A DNA stretch of 64,000 bases from Pseudobutyrivibrio sp. (GTDB lineage Bacteria > Bacillota > Clostridia > Lachnospirales > Lachnospiraceae), in assembly GCA_024697025.1 (NCBI GenBank), contig JAILGH010000106.1, forward strand, positions 1 to 64,000. The letters run 5' to 3'. The notes under the pieces were generated by a model. The model was given only the letters and a program-made list of their open reading frames with translations. It made no database searches and was not told where the DNA came from. Made by a program: the position numbers and the translations under genes. Below are positions 52,439-62,349 of the stretch, piece after piece. Position 1 is the first letter of the stretch. Each line of letters begins with the position of its first letter.

Positions 52439-53938
52439 TTATTTACCATAAACGAGATTTCCAAGAGCAAGGTCTCTCTTGAAATCGCGAATCTTAGTGT
52501 CTTTGTCAATGAAGACAGCTTCGATTCCCATGGCTGCAGCCCAGTCGCCCATCTGCTCAGCAGTAAGATCATAAGAAAATGCTGTGTGATGAGCACCACC
52601 TGCAAGAAGCCAAGCCTCTGTACCTGTATAGAAATCTGGCTGTGGTGTCCAGAAATTAATAGCTGTAGGAAGCTTTGGAAGTGGCTTTTCAACCTTCTTG
52701 CAATCCACATCCTGAATAATGAGACGGAAGCGTGTTCCCAAATCAATAAGAGAAGTTGCAACACCCTTGCCTTCCTTTGACTGGAATACTAAGCGTGCTG
52801 GGTCCTCTCTGTCGCCCATTGAAAGAGGCTGTACCTTGATTTGGATTGGTCCCTGAGAAATAGATGGGCAAATCTCCAACATGTGTGCCTGGATGATTCC
52901 TTCCTTGCCCTTAACAAGATTGTATGTGTAGTCCTCCAACATTGAAGTACCCTTTGCGTCCTTCATGCCAGCAGACATTATCTTCATAAGGCGCACCATA
53001 GCAGCAACCTTCCAGTCACCCTCTGCGCCAAAACCGTAGCCTTTTTCCATAAGACGCTGAATAGCAAGACCTGGAAGCTGCTTGAGACCGCCTAAATCAC
53101 CAAAGTGAGTAACGATTGCCTGATAATTCTTCTCCTCAAGGAATCTTTCAAATCCAAGCTCAATCTGAGCCTGAACAGCAACATGCTTTTTGAACTCCTC
53201 TGGATCTCTTCCCTCTAGGCAAATTTCATACTTATCATAGTATTCATCTAAAAGAGCGTTTACATCTGATTGAGAAACAGCATCAACTGCCTCAGTAATT
53301 TCATTTACTGGGTATGCATCAATCTCCCAACCAAACTTAAGCTGTGCCTCAACCTTGTCGCCTTCTGTAACTGCAACATTTCTCATGTTGTCGGCAACTC
53401 TCATAACTCGAATGTGGCTAGACTCTAAAATACCGATTGCTGTGCGCATCCAAGATGCTAACTTATCCTGCACCTCGGCATCCTGCCAGTAGCCAACGAT
53501 AGTCTTACGCTCAACTCCCATACGTGAAAGAATGTGAGCATACTCTCTGTCACCATGAGCAGCCTGATTTTCATTCATGAAATCCATATCCATTGTCTCA
53601 TAAGGAATCTCACGATTGTACTGAGTGTGAAGATGACATAAAGGCTTTCTAAGCTCCTGATGTCCAAGAATCCAAGACTTTGCAGGTGAGAATGTGTGCA
53701 TCCATGTGATAACACCTGCACAAGATCTGTCATTGTTTGCTTCGTTAAATGTCTTTCTGATTACTTCGTTTGTAATCATAGTTGGCTTCCATACAACCTC
53801 AAATGGAAGACGTCCTGACTTGTTCAATGTCTCAACGATTTCTTTTGAGTGCGCAGCAACATGTGCTAAACACTCATCCCCATAAAGATCCTGAGAGCCT
53901 GTGCAAAACCAAAACTTGTAATTTTCCTGTGTCTTCAT
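52439..53938 (-). CDS. araA: L-arabinose isomerase
   Basis: 499 residues, standard for AraA: FWFCTGSQDLYGDECL at the N-terminus, the catalytic glutamates in GFGAEGDWKVAAMVR and TSMLEDYTYNL, metal-binding histidines in QAHMLEICPS and AGGAHHTAFSYD. Interconverts L-arabinose and L-ribulose, needs Mn2+. First gene of the arabinose operon: araA, transaldolase, ribulokinase, araD, MBL hydrolase. The promoter region upstream carries TACAAGTTG-type operators. Confidence 0.97.
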   Translation of the reverse strand: MKTQENYKFWFCTGSQDLYGDECLAHVAAHSKEIVETLNKSGRLPFEVVWKPTMITNEVIRKTFNEANNDRSCAGVITWMHTFSPAKSWILGHQELRKPLCHLHTQYNREIPYETMDMDFMNENQAAHGDREYAHILSRMGVERKTIVGYWQDAEVQDKLASWMRTAIGILESSHIRVMRVADNMRNVAVTEGDKVEAQLKFGWEIDAYPVNEITEAVDAVSQSDVNALLDEYYDKYEICLEGRDPEEFKKHVAVQAQIELGFERFLEEKNYQAIVTHFGDLGGLKQLPGLAIQRLMEKGYGFGAEGDWKVAAMVRLMKIMSAGMKDAKGTSMLEDYTYNLVKGKEGIIQAHMLEICPSISQGPIQIKVQPLSMGDREDPARLVFQSKEGKGVATSLIDLGTRFRLIIQDVDCKKVEKPLPKLPTAINFWTPQPDFYTGTEAWLLAGGAHHTAFSYDLTAEQMGDWAAAMGIEAVFIDKDTKIRDFKRDLALGNLVYGK

Positions 53939-54031
53939 AATTGATTACCTCCCAATCAATAAAAATACCCCGACCTCCGCTTTAGATTCTAGATTACCAT
54001 CCATTTCCTTTGCAGAACGTCATTAACAACT

Positions 54032-54146
54032 ATTATAAGGATACAACTTGTATGTTTAATAGCTCAAGTTGTATTTATTTAGGAGTGTTTGTTGTAAATT
54101 GGGGATTTTTCAAAATGTACAAGTTGATTTTTGGTGTACAAGTTGG
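54032..54146 (-). promoter_or_regulatory. araA promoter and four ACAAGTTG-type operators
   Basis: Minus-strand -10 TATAAT (plus 54032-54037) with a weak -35 (ATTAAA, 17 bp). ATACAACTTGTAT at 54041-54053 fills the spacer. CAAGTTGTAT at 54065-54074 forms a perfect 10-base inverted repeat with it. TACAAGTTG recurs at 54118 and 54137, 19 bases apart in direct orientation. The layout suits an AraR/GntR-type repressor encoded elsewhere; the binder is not identified. Confidence 0.65.
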
Positions 54147-54177
54147 CATGAAAATCATTGGGCCGAGAAAAAGTTAA

Positions 54178-54203
54178 AGAGCCCACAGCATGCTGTGAGC
54201 TCT
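54178..54203 (-). terminator. Terminator of the sugar ABC transporter operon
   Basis: AGAGCcCACAGCATGCTGTGaGCTCT, then on the minus strand TTAACTTTTT and on the plus strand TTTTG. It lies about 100 bases after the second permease gene. Confidence 0.75.
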
Positions 54204-54305
54204 TTTGAAAAAATTATAGAGAATAAAATGAAGAAAGTAAAAATATATTTACTTCGCAATTAGAATGGTACAAAAGCCGAAAGAAATCTTTCAACTCATG
54301 TATCA

Positions 54306-55487
54306 TTATTTAACTGCGTTCTTCTTGTTATTAAGAATCTCGAATACTACTGCTCCAAGTAAAACGACGCCCTTTACAACCTTCTGCCAGTTAGCATCAA
54401 TACCCATGAGGGACATACCAAGATTGATAACACCGATAAGAGTAGCACCGATAATCATTCCAAATACTGTACCTGAACCACCGTAAGCAGAAACGCCACC
54501 AACTACGCAGGCTGAAATAGCATCCATCTCGTAGTTTGTACCAGCTGTTGAGTTAGCAGCCTGGAAACGTCCCATTGTAAGGAATGCAGATACAACTGTA
54601 AGTACTGCCATGTTAAGGTAAGCAATGAACATAATCTTCTTGGTATCAATACCTGAAAGACGAGTTGCCTCAGCATTGCCACCGATTGTGTAGAAGTAAC
54701 GACCAAAGTCAGTCATTGATGTAATAAAGCTGTATATTACAACGATTGCTGCCACCCAAAGGAGTGCAAATGGAATACCGCCTGCAAGTGAAAGCTTATA
54801 TGCAAACAACATAATTGCTGCTGTTATAACTACACACTTAACAACTACTGAAAGTAAGCTGTCTGCCTGATATCCCTTCTTAAGCTTTGTAGCACGTCCC
54901 TTTAAGAGGAGGAATACTGCTACGATACTGATGATGATACCTACAACAATACTTGTCATATTGTATTGCACACCGCCAATTACTGGTCCACCAAGCAAGT
55001 CGTTAAGCTTTCCTGTAAAAGCAGTGCTGAAAGATACTGGAAGTGGGCTGATGTTAGATGCACCATTCATAAGTGCTACACCCCATCCTCTAAGTGCAAG
55101 GAAACCTGCCAAGGTTGCAATCCATGGTGGAATATTAACATAAGCAATAATAGCACCAAGTAAGGCTCCATAGATAACACCTACAATAAGCATTACTAGA
55201 ACACCTACAATAACTGGCATTTGCTTTTCTACCATTACCTTTGCACCAATAACACCTACTAAACATACGAATGAACCGCAAGAAAGATCGATGTTACCAC
55301 CAGTAAGCATACACATTAACATACCGGTTGCAAGTACATATACATAAGCATTTTGTGTGATTAATGCATTGAACTGACTAGGCTGAAGCATCATTCCTTT
55401 AGTTGTGAAATTAAAGAAGAGGACAACTGCAACTAGTACAATGAGCATTGTATTTTCTTTTAAAACTTTTAAAACTTTGTCTCCCAT
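54306..55487 (-). CDS. Monosaccharide ABC transporter permease 2
   Basis: 393 residues, BPD_transp_2 family (XylH/GguB-like): LMCMLTGGNIDLSCGSFVCLVG, IIAYVNIPPWIATLAGFLALRGWG, EMDAISACVVGGVSAYGGSGTVFGMIIGA. About ten helices. It is a tandem paralogue of the permease gene immediately upstream (14-base gap), and both are full length. Together they may form a heterodimeric pore served by one dual ATPase; normally this family uses one permease gene as a homodimer. Confidence 0.92.
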   Translation of the reverse strand: MGDKVLKVLKENTMLIVLVAVVLFFNFTTKGMMLQPSQFNALITQNAYVYVLATGMLMCMLTGGNIDLSCGSFVCLVGVIGAKVMVEKQMPVIVGVLVMLIVGVIYGALLGAIIAYVNIPPWIATLAGFLALRGWGVALMNGASNISPLPVSFSTAFTGKLNDLLGGPVIGGVQYNMTSIVVGIIISIVAVFLLLKGRATKLKKGYQADSLLSVVVKCVVITAAIMLFAYKLSLAGGIPFALLWVAAIVVIYSFITSMTDFGRYFYTIGGNAEATRLSGIDTKKIMFIAYLNMAVLTVVSAFLTMGRFQAANSTAGTNYEMDAISACVVGGVSAYGGSGTVFGMIIGATLIGVINLGMSLMGIDANWQKVVKGVVLLGAVVFEILNNKKNAVK

Positions 55488-55501
55488 TTTGCTCCTCCTT
55501 C

Positions 55502-56668
55502 CTACTTCTTTTCTCTCTTAGATACAACGTCGAAGATTACTGCAAATAAAAGTACAAGACCTTTTACTACCTTCTGATAGTTGGCATCAACACCCATGAT
55601 AGACATACCCTGGTTGATAACACCCATAAGAAGGGCACCGACGATTGCTCCAAATACAGAACCTGTTCCACCGTAAGCTGATGCGCCACCGATGAAGCAA
55701 GCACCGATTGCATCCATTTCATAGAACATACCATAAGTAGGCTGAGCATTTGTTGCACGAGCAACTGTAAGGATACCAGCAATTGCTGTTAAGAATCCCA
55801 TGTTTGTATAAGCAAAGAAGTAAACCTTCTTTGTATTGATACCTGAAAGCTGTGTAGCCTTTTCATTACCACCGACAGCGTACAAGTAACGTCCCATTGT
55901 AGTCTTGGTTGTAAAATAGTGATAAGCTAATACAACTACAATAATCCAGATAAGTGATGTTGGAATACCCTTGTATCCTGCAAGCTTGAAAGCCATGTAA
56001 AGTACAACAACTGATACCAATACAAGCTTTACGATAAAGGCAACTGAGCTTGTTGTTGAGTATCCTTTTCTCTTGGCAGAGATACGAGCTCTAAGCTCGT
56101 TGATAACAAATATTGCTACTCCAATGACACCTGCAAGCATACATGTAATGTTGAAGTTTCCGCCGCCAAAGAAATCTGGGATATAGCAGTCAGCGCCACC
56201 ACCAAATACATTAAGGAAGGTTGTATTAGAAATAGCAACTACGTGACCATCAAGGATAACATTTGATAATCCCCTGAAAGCGTACATACCAGCAAGAGTT
56301 GCGATAAATGGTGGAACATTTATATAAGCAACCCAGAAAGCCTGCCATGCTCCAATAAGTATTCCGCAGATAAGCATCGCAATAACTGCAATAACTACAT
56401 TATAGCCCTTGCTCATTAATAGCGCGCCAAGGCCACCGACGAAACATACAACCGAACCAACAGAAAGGTCGATGTTACCACCTGTTAAAATACAAAGCAA
56501 CATACCTGTTGCAAGAATGAATACGTAAGCATTCTGCGAAAGCAAATTGTTGACATTCTGTGGTAAAAGGATTGTTCCTTCTGTACCGATATAGAAAATT
56601 CCAACAATAACCACCAGGGCGATTACCATGGTGTATTTTTTTAATGTGTTTCCTATGTTTGAACCCAT
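55502..56668 (-). CDS. Monosaccharide ABC transporter permease 1
   Basis: 388 residues from MGSNIGNTL, preceded by GGGAGAG; the track's 11-codon extension overlaps the ATPase gene and is discarded. Same family as its downstream neighbour: LLCILTGGNIDLSVGSVVCFVG, VAYINVPPFIATLAGMYAFRGLS, EMDAIGACFIGGASAYGGTGSVFGAIVGA. The central loop (AISNTTFLNVFGGGADCYIPDFFGGGNF) differs from permease 2, suggesting divergence after duplication. Follows the ATPase gene by 14 bases. Confidence 0.93.
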   Translation of the reverse strand: MGSNIGNTLKKYTMVIALVVIVGIFYIGTEGTILLPQNVNNLLSQNAYVFILATGMLLCILTGGNIDLSVGSVVCFVGGLGALLMSKGYNVVIAVIAMLICGILIGAWQAFWVAYINVPPFIATLAGMYAFRGLSNVILDGHVVAISNTTFLNVFGGGADCYIPDFFGGGNFNITCMLAGVIGVAIFVINELRARISAKRKGYSTTSSVAFIVKLVLVSVVVLYMAFKLAGYKGIPTSLIWIIVVVLAYHYFTTKTTMGRYLYAVGGNEKATQLSGINTKKVYFFAYTNMGFLTAIAGILTVARATNAQPTYGMFYEMDAIGACFIGGASAYGGTGSVFGAIVGALLMGVINQGMSIMGVDANYQKVVKGLVLLFAVIFDVVSKREKK

Positions 56669-56682
56669 GTTTTCTCTCCCTT

Positions 56683-58209
56683 CTATGATTTCAAGATGCA
56701 AGACATGATGCTTTCCTGAGAAGCCTCAGCTCCTGACATCTCTCCAACCATCTTGCCCTCATTCATTACATAAATTCTATCTGACATACCAAGTACCTCT
56801 GGAAGTTCTGAAGAAATCATAATAACTGACTTTCCAGCTGCTACAAGGTCATTGATGATGCAGTAAATCTCGTACTTAGCACCAACGTCGATACCACGAG
56901 TTGGCTCATCCAAGATAAGTACATCTGGATTTGCAAACATCCATTTTGCAAGAAGAACCTTCTGCTGATTACCACCTGAAAGGTTACCAACATTCTGCTC
57001 TACTGTAGGACATTTTGTCTTTAACTTGTCTCTGTAATCCTCTGCAACTAAGTACTCCTTATCCTTATCGATTACTCGATGGCTTGTAAGTGAACTTAGG
57101 TTTGCAAGAGTAGTATTAACCTTGATTGGATTAGATAGGATAAGACCATTACCCTTTCTATCCTCAGTAACATAAGCAAGCTTATGCTTGATAGCATCCT
57201 TGATGTTTTTAAGCTGTACTTCCTGTCCATTCAAGAAGAGCTGACCAGAAATGTTTGTACCATAAGCCTTACCAAAGATACTCATTGCAAGTTCAGTACG
57301 GCCAGCACCCATAAGACCTGCAATACCAACTACCTCGCCCTTGCGAACATTCATTGATACGCCGTCAACCACCTTACGTTCTGAGAACTGTGGATGGTAT
57401 ACTGTCCAGTCCTTAACTTCCATAGCGATATCGCCAATATGAACATCATTACGCTTAGGGAAACGGTCTGTCATTTCACGACCAACCATTCCTTTGATAA
57501 TTCTATCCTCTGAAATATCATCTACATTCTTATCAAGTGTTTCGATTGTAGAACCATCACGGATAACTGTGATTTTATCTGCTACGTAAGAAACCTCATT
57601 AAGCTTATGTGAAATGATTATAGAAGTCATTCCCTCCTGCTTAAACTTAAGTAACAAATCAAGAAGTGCCTTTGAATCAGTCTCGTTAAGAGATGATGTA
57701 GGCTCATCAAGAATTAATAGTTTTGCATGTTTAGCCAAAGCCTTGGCAATTTCAACAAGCTGCTGTTTACCAACACCAATGTCCTTTATAAGTGTTCGGC
57801 TGCTTTCTGAAAGACCAACCATTCTTAAATACTTATCAGCCTCTGCATATGTCTTATCCCAATCAATGGCAGATTTACGTCCCTGCTCGTTTCCAAGGAA
57901 CATATTTTCACCTATTGACATATAAGGTATTAAAGCAAGCTCCTGATGTATAATTACAATTCCTTTTTCCTCAGAATCCTTAATCTTCTGAAACTGACAA
58001 ACCTCACCATTATAAACAATATCACCAGTGTAAGATCCAAATGGATAAATACCACTTAAAACGTTCATAAGGGTAGATTTACCTGCACCATTTTCGCCAA
58101 CAAGTGCATGAATCTCCCCTTCTTCTACCTGAAGATTAACGTTATCAAGGGCCTTTACTCCTGGGAACTCTTTAGTGATGCTTTTCATTTCAAGTAATAT
58201 CTTTCCCAA
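56683..58209 (-). CDS. Monosaccharide ABC transporter dual ATPase
   Basis: 508 residues with two nucleotide-binding halves. N-half: Walker [10 protein letters not shown], signature [13 protein letters not shown], Walker [13 protein letters not shown]-half: degenerate Walker [10 protein letters not shown], signature LSGGNQQKV, Walker [13 protein letters not shown]. This is the XylG/MglA/GguA layout, cytosolic motor for ribose/xylose/multiple-sugar uptake. RBS AAGGAGGGAG precedes the ATG. Separated from the binding-protein gene by a hairpin that could lower its expression. Confidence 0.95.
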   Translation of the reverse strand: MGKILLEMKSITKEFPGVKALDNVNLQVEEGEIHALVGENGAGKSTLMNVLSGIYPFGSYTGDIVYNGEVCQFQKIKDSEEKGIVIIHQELALIPYMSIGENMFLGNEQGRKSAIDWDKTYAEADKYLRMVGLSESSRTLIKDIGVGKQQLVEIAKALAKHAKLLILDEPTSSLNETDSKALLDLLLKFKQEGMTSIIISHKLNEVSYVADKITVIRDGSTIETLDKNVDDISEDRIIKGMVGREMTDRFPKRNDVHIGDIAMEVKDWTVYHPQFSERKVVDGVSMNVRKGEVVGIAGLMGAGRTELAMSIFGKAYGTNISGQLFLNGQEVQLKNIKDAIKHKLAYVTEDRKGNGLILSNPIKVNTTLANLSSLTSHRVIDKDKEYLVAEDYRDKLKTKCPTVEQNVGNLSGGNQQKVLLAKWMFANPDVLILDEPTRGIDVGAKYEIYCIINDLVAAGKSVIMISSELPEVLGMSDRIYVMNEGKMVGEMSGAEASQESIMSCILKS

Positions 58210-58288
58210 TTAAGTCTCCCTCCTTTTCTTTATTTCACTAAAAGAACAAATAGCAATTTATTCTCTTAAAAACATTCTCTTCTTTAAA

Positions 58289-58312
58289 ATAGGGCAGGTT
58301 CCCCTGCCCTAT
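58289..58312 (-). terminator. Attenuating hairpin between binding protein and ATPase genes
   Basis: ATAGGGCAGG-ttcc-CCTGCCCTAT, with TTTTAAAG following on the minus strand. A partial terminator here would give excess binding protein over membrane components, a common arrangement in these operons. Confidence 0.7.
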
Positions 58313-58367
58313 CTAATTCCCTTCTGATATCTGCTTTCCGTATTTACGATAGGAAAATCAGATGATT

Positions 58368-59507
58368 TTACTGAAGCTGATCCTCTGTATAGTAACCAGA
58401 ATCAATAAGGATTTCCTTGTAGTTGCTTGCATCTGCGAATACAGGATCGCAAAGGTATGAAGGAACAACTCCGTTACCATTGTCATATGTCTCTGTATCG
58501 TTAACATCAACTGTTTCACCGTTAAGGATCTGACCTACCATCTTAACAACCTGTGAAGCAAGAGTACGTGTATCCTTGAAAACTGACATAGACTGCTTAC
58601 CAGCGATCATGTTCTTTGTATTCTCAATATCACAATCCTGACCAGTTACGATTGGATAATCTCCATTGTAGTTTGCTGCAAGTGCGTTCTCAACACCAAG
58701 TGCTGTAGAGTCATTTGAGCAAAGGCAAATGTCAAGGTTTGTACCATCAGCATAGTAAGAAGAAAGAATATTCTCCATACGTGACTGAGCTGTCTCTGTT
58801 GCCCACTGTGCTGTAGCAACCTCTGAGAATTCTATCTGACCAGACTTAACTTCGATTGTTCCATTATCAATGTATGGCTGAAGAACATCCATAGCACCCT
58901 GATAGAAGAAACCAGCGTTGTTATCACCAGGATCACCAGCTGTGATTTCCATTGTGTATGTGTCTGTTGCGTTAGCAAGATCAAGCTGCTCTTCGATGTA
59001 TTCACCCTGAACAGTACCAACCTTGTAGTTATCGAATGTTGCGTAGTATGAAACAGCATCTGTGTTCATAATCAAACGGTCATAAGCGATAACAGGAATA
59101 CCTGCTTCTGAAGCCATGTCCATAGCCTCACCAAGTGAAGAAGCTTCGATAGCAGCAACAACAAGAACGTTGCAACCTGAGTTAATCATGTTCTCAATCT
59201 GAGAAATCTGTGTCTGTGTATCGTTTGAAGCGTACTGTAAATCTACTTCGTAGCCAGCTGCCTCAAGCTCTGCCTGCATATTAGCACCATCCTGATTCCA
59301 TCTCTGGAGATCCTTTGTAGGCATTGCTACACCAACCTTTGTTCCTGTAGCTGCAGTTGTTGTACCTGCATCCTCTGTTGTTTCTGTAGCTGCAGTATCT
59401 GTTGTTGCAGCACTTGTGTCTGTTGTCTCTGTACTAGTGCCACATCCTACAAACATTGAAGCTGCAAGAGCACCTGTCATAAGAACACTTAATAACTTTC
59501 TTTTCAT
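58368..59507 (-). CDS. Monosaccharide-binding lipoprotein (ChvE/XylF-like)
   Basis: 379 residues with a type II signal peptide ending SMFVGC and a Thr/Ala-rich linker (TDTSAATTDTAATETTEDAGTT). Binding fold: KVGVAMPTKDLQRWNQDGANM, NVLVVAAIEASSLGEAM, PVIAYDRLIMNTDAVSYYATFDNYKVG, DICLCSNDSTALGVENAL, YPIVTGQDCDI. YDRLI and the paired Trp/Asn/Asp residues are typical of xylose/multiple-sugar binding proteins. It precedes the ATPase and permeases and is most likely the transporter's main receptor. Confidence 0.93.
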   Translation of the reverse strand: MKRKLLSVLMTGALAASMFVGCGTSTETTDTSAATTDTAATETTEDAGTTTAATGTKVGVAMPTKDLQRWNQDGANMQAELEAAGYEVDLQYASNDTQTQISQIENMINSGCNVLVVAAIEASSLGEAMDMASEAGIPVIAYDRLIMNTDAVSYYATFDNYKVGTVQGEYIEEQLDLANATDTYTMEITAGDPGDNNAGFFYQGAMDVLQPYIDNGTIEVKSGQIEFSEVATAQWATETAQSRMENILSSYYADGTNLDICLCSNDSTALGVENALAANYNGDYPIVTGQDCDIENTKNMIAGKQSMSVFKDTRTLASQVVKMVGQILNGETVDVNDTETYDNGNGVVPSYLCDPVFADASNYKEILIDSGYYTEDQLQ

Positions 59508-59564
59508 TCTTGAAAAACCTCCCTTTCCCTTTAGGTGTGTTTGTTACTGTAATTACGATATCAT

Positions 59565-59589
59565 GTAACCATCTGAAAATGGTTGTTAC
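59565..59589 (-). promoter_or_regulatory. Inverted repeat before the binding-protein gene
   Basis: GTAACCAT-ctgaaa-ATGGTTGTTAC, 58 bases upstream of the start codon at 59507. It could be a response-regulator site for the neighbouring YesN-type protein; seen as a repeat only. Confidence 0.4.
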
Positions 59590-59624
59590 TTTCTTCACAT
59601 TTTTGTTGGAATTTATTAACAGAT

Positions 59625-59660
59625 AAAAAAGGGATTAGCACATTTTTGTGCTAATCCCTT
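59625..59660 (-). terminator. Terminator between the two binding-protein genes
   Basis: AAGGGATTAGCAC (59629-59641) pairs with GTGCTAATCCCTT (59648-59660) and the minus strand continues TTTTTTATC. A strong intrinsic terminator that separates the regulatory operon (sensor, regulator, binding protein) from the transporter operon. Confidence 0.9.
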
Positions 59661-59680
59661 CTAAAAATTGCAAATATTTG

Positions 59681-60724
59681 CTATTCACTTACATTCATAT
59701 ATACGTCTTCATGGGAATGGAACCCGCTGTCTATAATGATTTCATCAATATTCTCACTATTTACTGCTACAGGCTCAACAGCTATATAAGGAATTTCATT
59801 TTGTCCATCATTTATAACTGTTTCTACATCAATACTTTCATTATTAGCCAGCTTAAATGCAAAACTTGCGGCCTGTTCTGCTAATTTATCAACCGGCTTA
59901 TAGACCGTCATAAGCTGGGTGCCTTCTACAATATGCTGACATGCAGGAAGATCTGCATCTTGTCCCACTACTGGTTTAACTCCTGCAAGCTGGGAAACAG
60001 CGAGAGCCCTGATAACTGACGATGCCACATCATCATTTCCGCACATGATTGCATCGGCCTGCTCAACAATATCCATGTTGTCATATACATAGGCTCCACC
60101 TAATTCTGCCTTCCAGCCTTCGCAGTAATAGGTGTCAAGAACTTCTATATTGTTCTTTTCCATCACGTCATAAAAACCAGAATTTACCATTGGTACATTA
60201 CCGTCGGTAAGAGGTCCACATATCATAACTACAGAATTAATATCTGATGATACCAGAGCTTCTCCAAGCATTTCACCTACCATGTAATTATCAAAGGAAA
60301 TATATAATTCCGTATTTGCGTTAGGAATAATTCTGTCATATGAAACAACAGGAATATCTTTTTCCTTTGCCTCTTTTACCACATCCGTCAAAGCTTCTCC
60401 GTCCACCGGAATTATAACCAGGCAGTCTACTCCTTTGTCTATAAGGTACTGGATTTGTTCTATCTGCTTTTCAGTATCTCCATTAGCATTTTGCACATTT
60501 ACTGTGGCACCTAATGAAGTGGCTGTGTCCACAAATACATCCCTGTCCCTTTCCCATCTTTCAATAACAAAGGAATCAAAACATATTCCTATTTCAATTT
60601 CATCTTCTTCCCCATTTTCTTTTTGGCTGACTTCTGTGCTATCACTGCTACACCCAGTAAGTAAAACTATCGTTGTAAGCAGTGCAGTCAACGCTCCAAT
60701 TAGTCTTATGAAAAGTCCTTTCAT
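59681..60724 (-). CDS. Second sugar-binding lipoprotein (XylF/ChvE-like)
   Basis: 347 residues: lipobox LLTGC, acidic linker, then the same fold as its neighbour: EIGICFDSFVIERWERDRDVF, QIEQIQYLIDKGVDCLVIIPVDGEAL, PVVSYDRIIPNANTELYISFDNYMVGEMLGEAL, DAIMCGNDDVASSVIRALA. It is in the operon of the response regulator (22 bases after it) and ends at a strong terminator before the transporter genes. It may feed the same permease or act as a periplasmic sugar signal for the kinase. Confidence 0.9.
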   Translation of the reverse strand: MKGLFIRLIGALTALLTTIVLLTGCSSDSTEVSQKENGEEDEIEIGICFDSFVIERWERDRDVFVDTATSLGATVNVQNANGDTEKQIEQIQYLIDKGVDCLVIIPVDGEALTDVVKEAKEKDIPVVSYDRIIPNANTELYISFDNYMVGEMLGEALVSSDINSVVMICGPLTDGNVPMVNSGFYDVMEKNNIEVLDTYYCEGWKAELGGAYVYDNMDIVEQADAIMCGNDDVASSVIRALAVSQLAGVKPVVGQDADLPACQHIVEGTQLMTVYKPVDKLAEQAASFAFKLANNESIDVETVINDGQNEIPYIAVEPVAVNSENIDEIIIDSGFHSHEDVYMNVSE

Positions 60725-60746
60725 ATATATTCACCCCATAATATAT

Positions 60747-62339
60747 TTAGTTACATTTTGAGTAATCAGTAGGTGTCTTACCTGTATATTTCTTAAAGTT
60801 TCTTGAGAAATAGTTAGGATCTGTATATCCTACCTCCGCTGATATTTCCTTCATGGATTTATTTGTGGTCTTGAGAAGTTTTTTAGCGGCTTCAATTCTA
60901 AGCTTTGTCAAATAATCTATGAAATTTTCCCCGGTCTCTTCTTTAAAGACTTTTGAAAAATAATATGAACTTATATTAACAACCCTCGATACATCATCCA
61001 AAGTTAATTCCTTCATATAATTTTCGTCTATATATTGTTTTGCTTTGTTGACAGCACTCATAGACTGCTCTTCATGTTTGTTGGAAACCCACATTGAGCT
61101 TTCTTTGATTTTGTCCACAAACCATAATTTTATTTCTGTAAGGCTGCTAAGATTAAGTAATATTGAAAGATAGTTTGCTCTGCTTTTGAACTCATACATT
61201 CTACCTGTCTTCTCGTAAGATAAATGTTCAGCCCAAAGTACAAATTCAAGGCATTTTAATCTGATACTGTCAGTGTCGTTGGCATAGTTTTCTTCCATCC
61301 ACTCAAAGAATGTCTGAGCCAAGGCAACAGATTCATTTACATTTCCAAGGGATATTTCGTCAAAGAGCCTTTTTTCTAATTCCATTGGATAGTTTTCTTC
61401 GTACTGACATGCTACAGGCATATCATCCACATGGGCCACATGGCTTGTAGTGGAAATTAAAACCGCATTTGCCTCCTCATAGGATTCAGACATTCTATTT
61501 AAAGGTTTCACTGAACCAAAACCAATTCTAAAATCCATGTCGAACCTGTCAGATAACTTTCTGCACAAAGCCCTGGCACTTTCTACCACTTCATTACGTT
61601 CATTATAGGAAAGAGTACTACTATCAGTCGGAATCAAAATTGGGATTTTGTTGGACATTACCGCTCCCATTATTCCTTTTATATAATCCTCTGTAATAGT
61701 ATGAATCTCTCTATATGCTTTTTGTGCCTGGATAGATACTGCAACAGCACTGGTCATGTAGTTGCCTACCAGCTCTCTACCAAAAACCATGGATGCCATA
61801 TACCCATATTCAGAGTCAATTCCAAGAAGAGTTTTATAATTATCAATATCCTCTTTGAAAAACTCTTTGAATAATAAATCCTGAATAAGTCCATTTTCGA
61901 TTATGGGTACAACAGTCTCAAGCTTTTCTCGAACCTTAAGATCATTACTTCTTTTTGTTCTCTCCTTATCAAGCTGATTCATTGCCTTTTTAAGAATATC
62001 AATGATTGATTCCCTGCTTACAGGCTTGTTCAAATAGTCCAATACCCCTAGTGAAATTGCTTCTTTGGCATAATCAAACTTGTCATAGGCAGTCATTACT
62101 ATAAAAACTATGTGGTTATTAGTTTTTCGAATCTCCCTCATAGCTTCTATGCCATTGATACCTGGCATTTGAATATCCATAAAAGCAATGTCCGGCTGAA
62201 ATTCCTCCGCCACTTCTATAACTTGTCTGCCTGTTTTTGCAATTCTGATATCACACTGGCTGCCAAATTCCTTTTCAATTATAAATTTAAGGGAGTCAAT
62301 TACTATACCTTCATCATCCGCTAACAATACTTTATACAT
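60747..62339 (-). CDS. AraC-family response regulator (YesN type)
   Basis: 530 residues. N-terminal receiver with phospho-acceptor D55 (FMDIQMPGING), DD at 8-9 and the lysine in LNKPVSRES. A long middle region of about 290 residues, then two AraC helix-turn-helix motifs at the C-terminus (LDDVSRVVNISSYYFSKVFKEETG and MKEISAEVGYTDPNYFSRNFKKYTGKTP). Partner of the histidine kinase immediately upstream (10-base gap). Probable activator of the adjacent monosaccharide transporter and perhaps the arabinose genes. Confidence 0.94.
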   Translation of the reverse strand: MYKVLLADDEGIVIDSLKFIIEKEFGSQCDIRIAKTGRQVIEVAEEFQPDIAFMDIQMPGINGIEAMREIRKTNNHIVFIVMTAYDKFDYAKEAISLGVLDYLNKPVSRESIIDILKKAMNQLDKERTKRSNDLKVREKLETVVPIIENGLIQDLLFKEFFKEDIDNYKTLLGIDSEYGYMASMVFGRELVGNYMTSAVAVSIQAQKAYREIHTITEDYIKGIMGAVMSNKIPILIPTDSSTLSYNERNEVVESARALCRKLSDRFDMDFRIGFGSVKPLNRMSESYEEANAVLISTTSHVAHVDDMPVACQYEENYPMELEKRLFDEISLGNVNESVALAQTFFEWMEENYANDTDSIRLKCLEFVLWAEHLSYEKTGRMYEFKSRANYLSILLNLSSLTEIKLWFVDKIKESSMWVSNKHEEQSMSAVNKAKQYIDENYMKELTLDDVSRVVNISSYYFSKVFKEETGENFIDYLTKLRIEAAKKLLKTTNKSMKEISAEVGYTDPNYFSRNFKKYTGKTPTDYSKCN

Positions 62340-62349
62340 AACCTATTCC

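Larger units (their letters stand above)
53939..54305. other. 367-base arabinose promoter/transporter terminator gap
   Basis: No gene. The left half is the araA promoter with operators (54032-54074), the middle holds two more TGTACAAGTTG boxes (54116-54145), the right half the transporter terminator (54178-54203). The 64-codon plus-strand ORF in the track crosses these elements and is not credible. Confidence 0.7.

Noticed and set aside
54069-54263. 64-codon plus-strand ORF between araA and the permease gene
   Set aside because: It runs through putative operators and the transporter terminator, has no convincing ribosome site and no family look.
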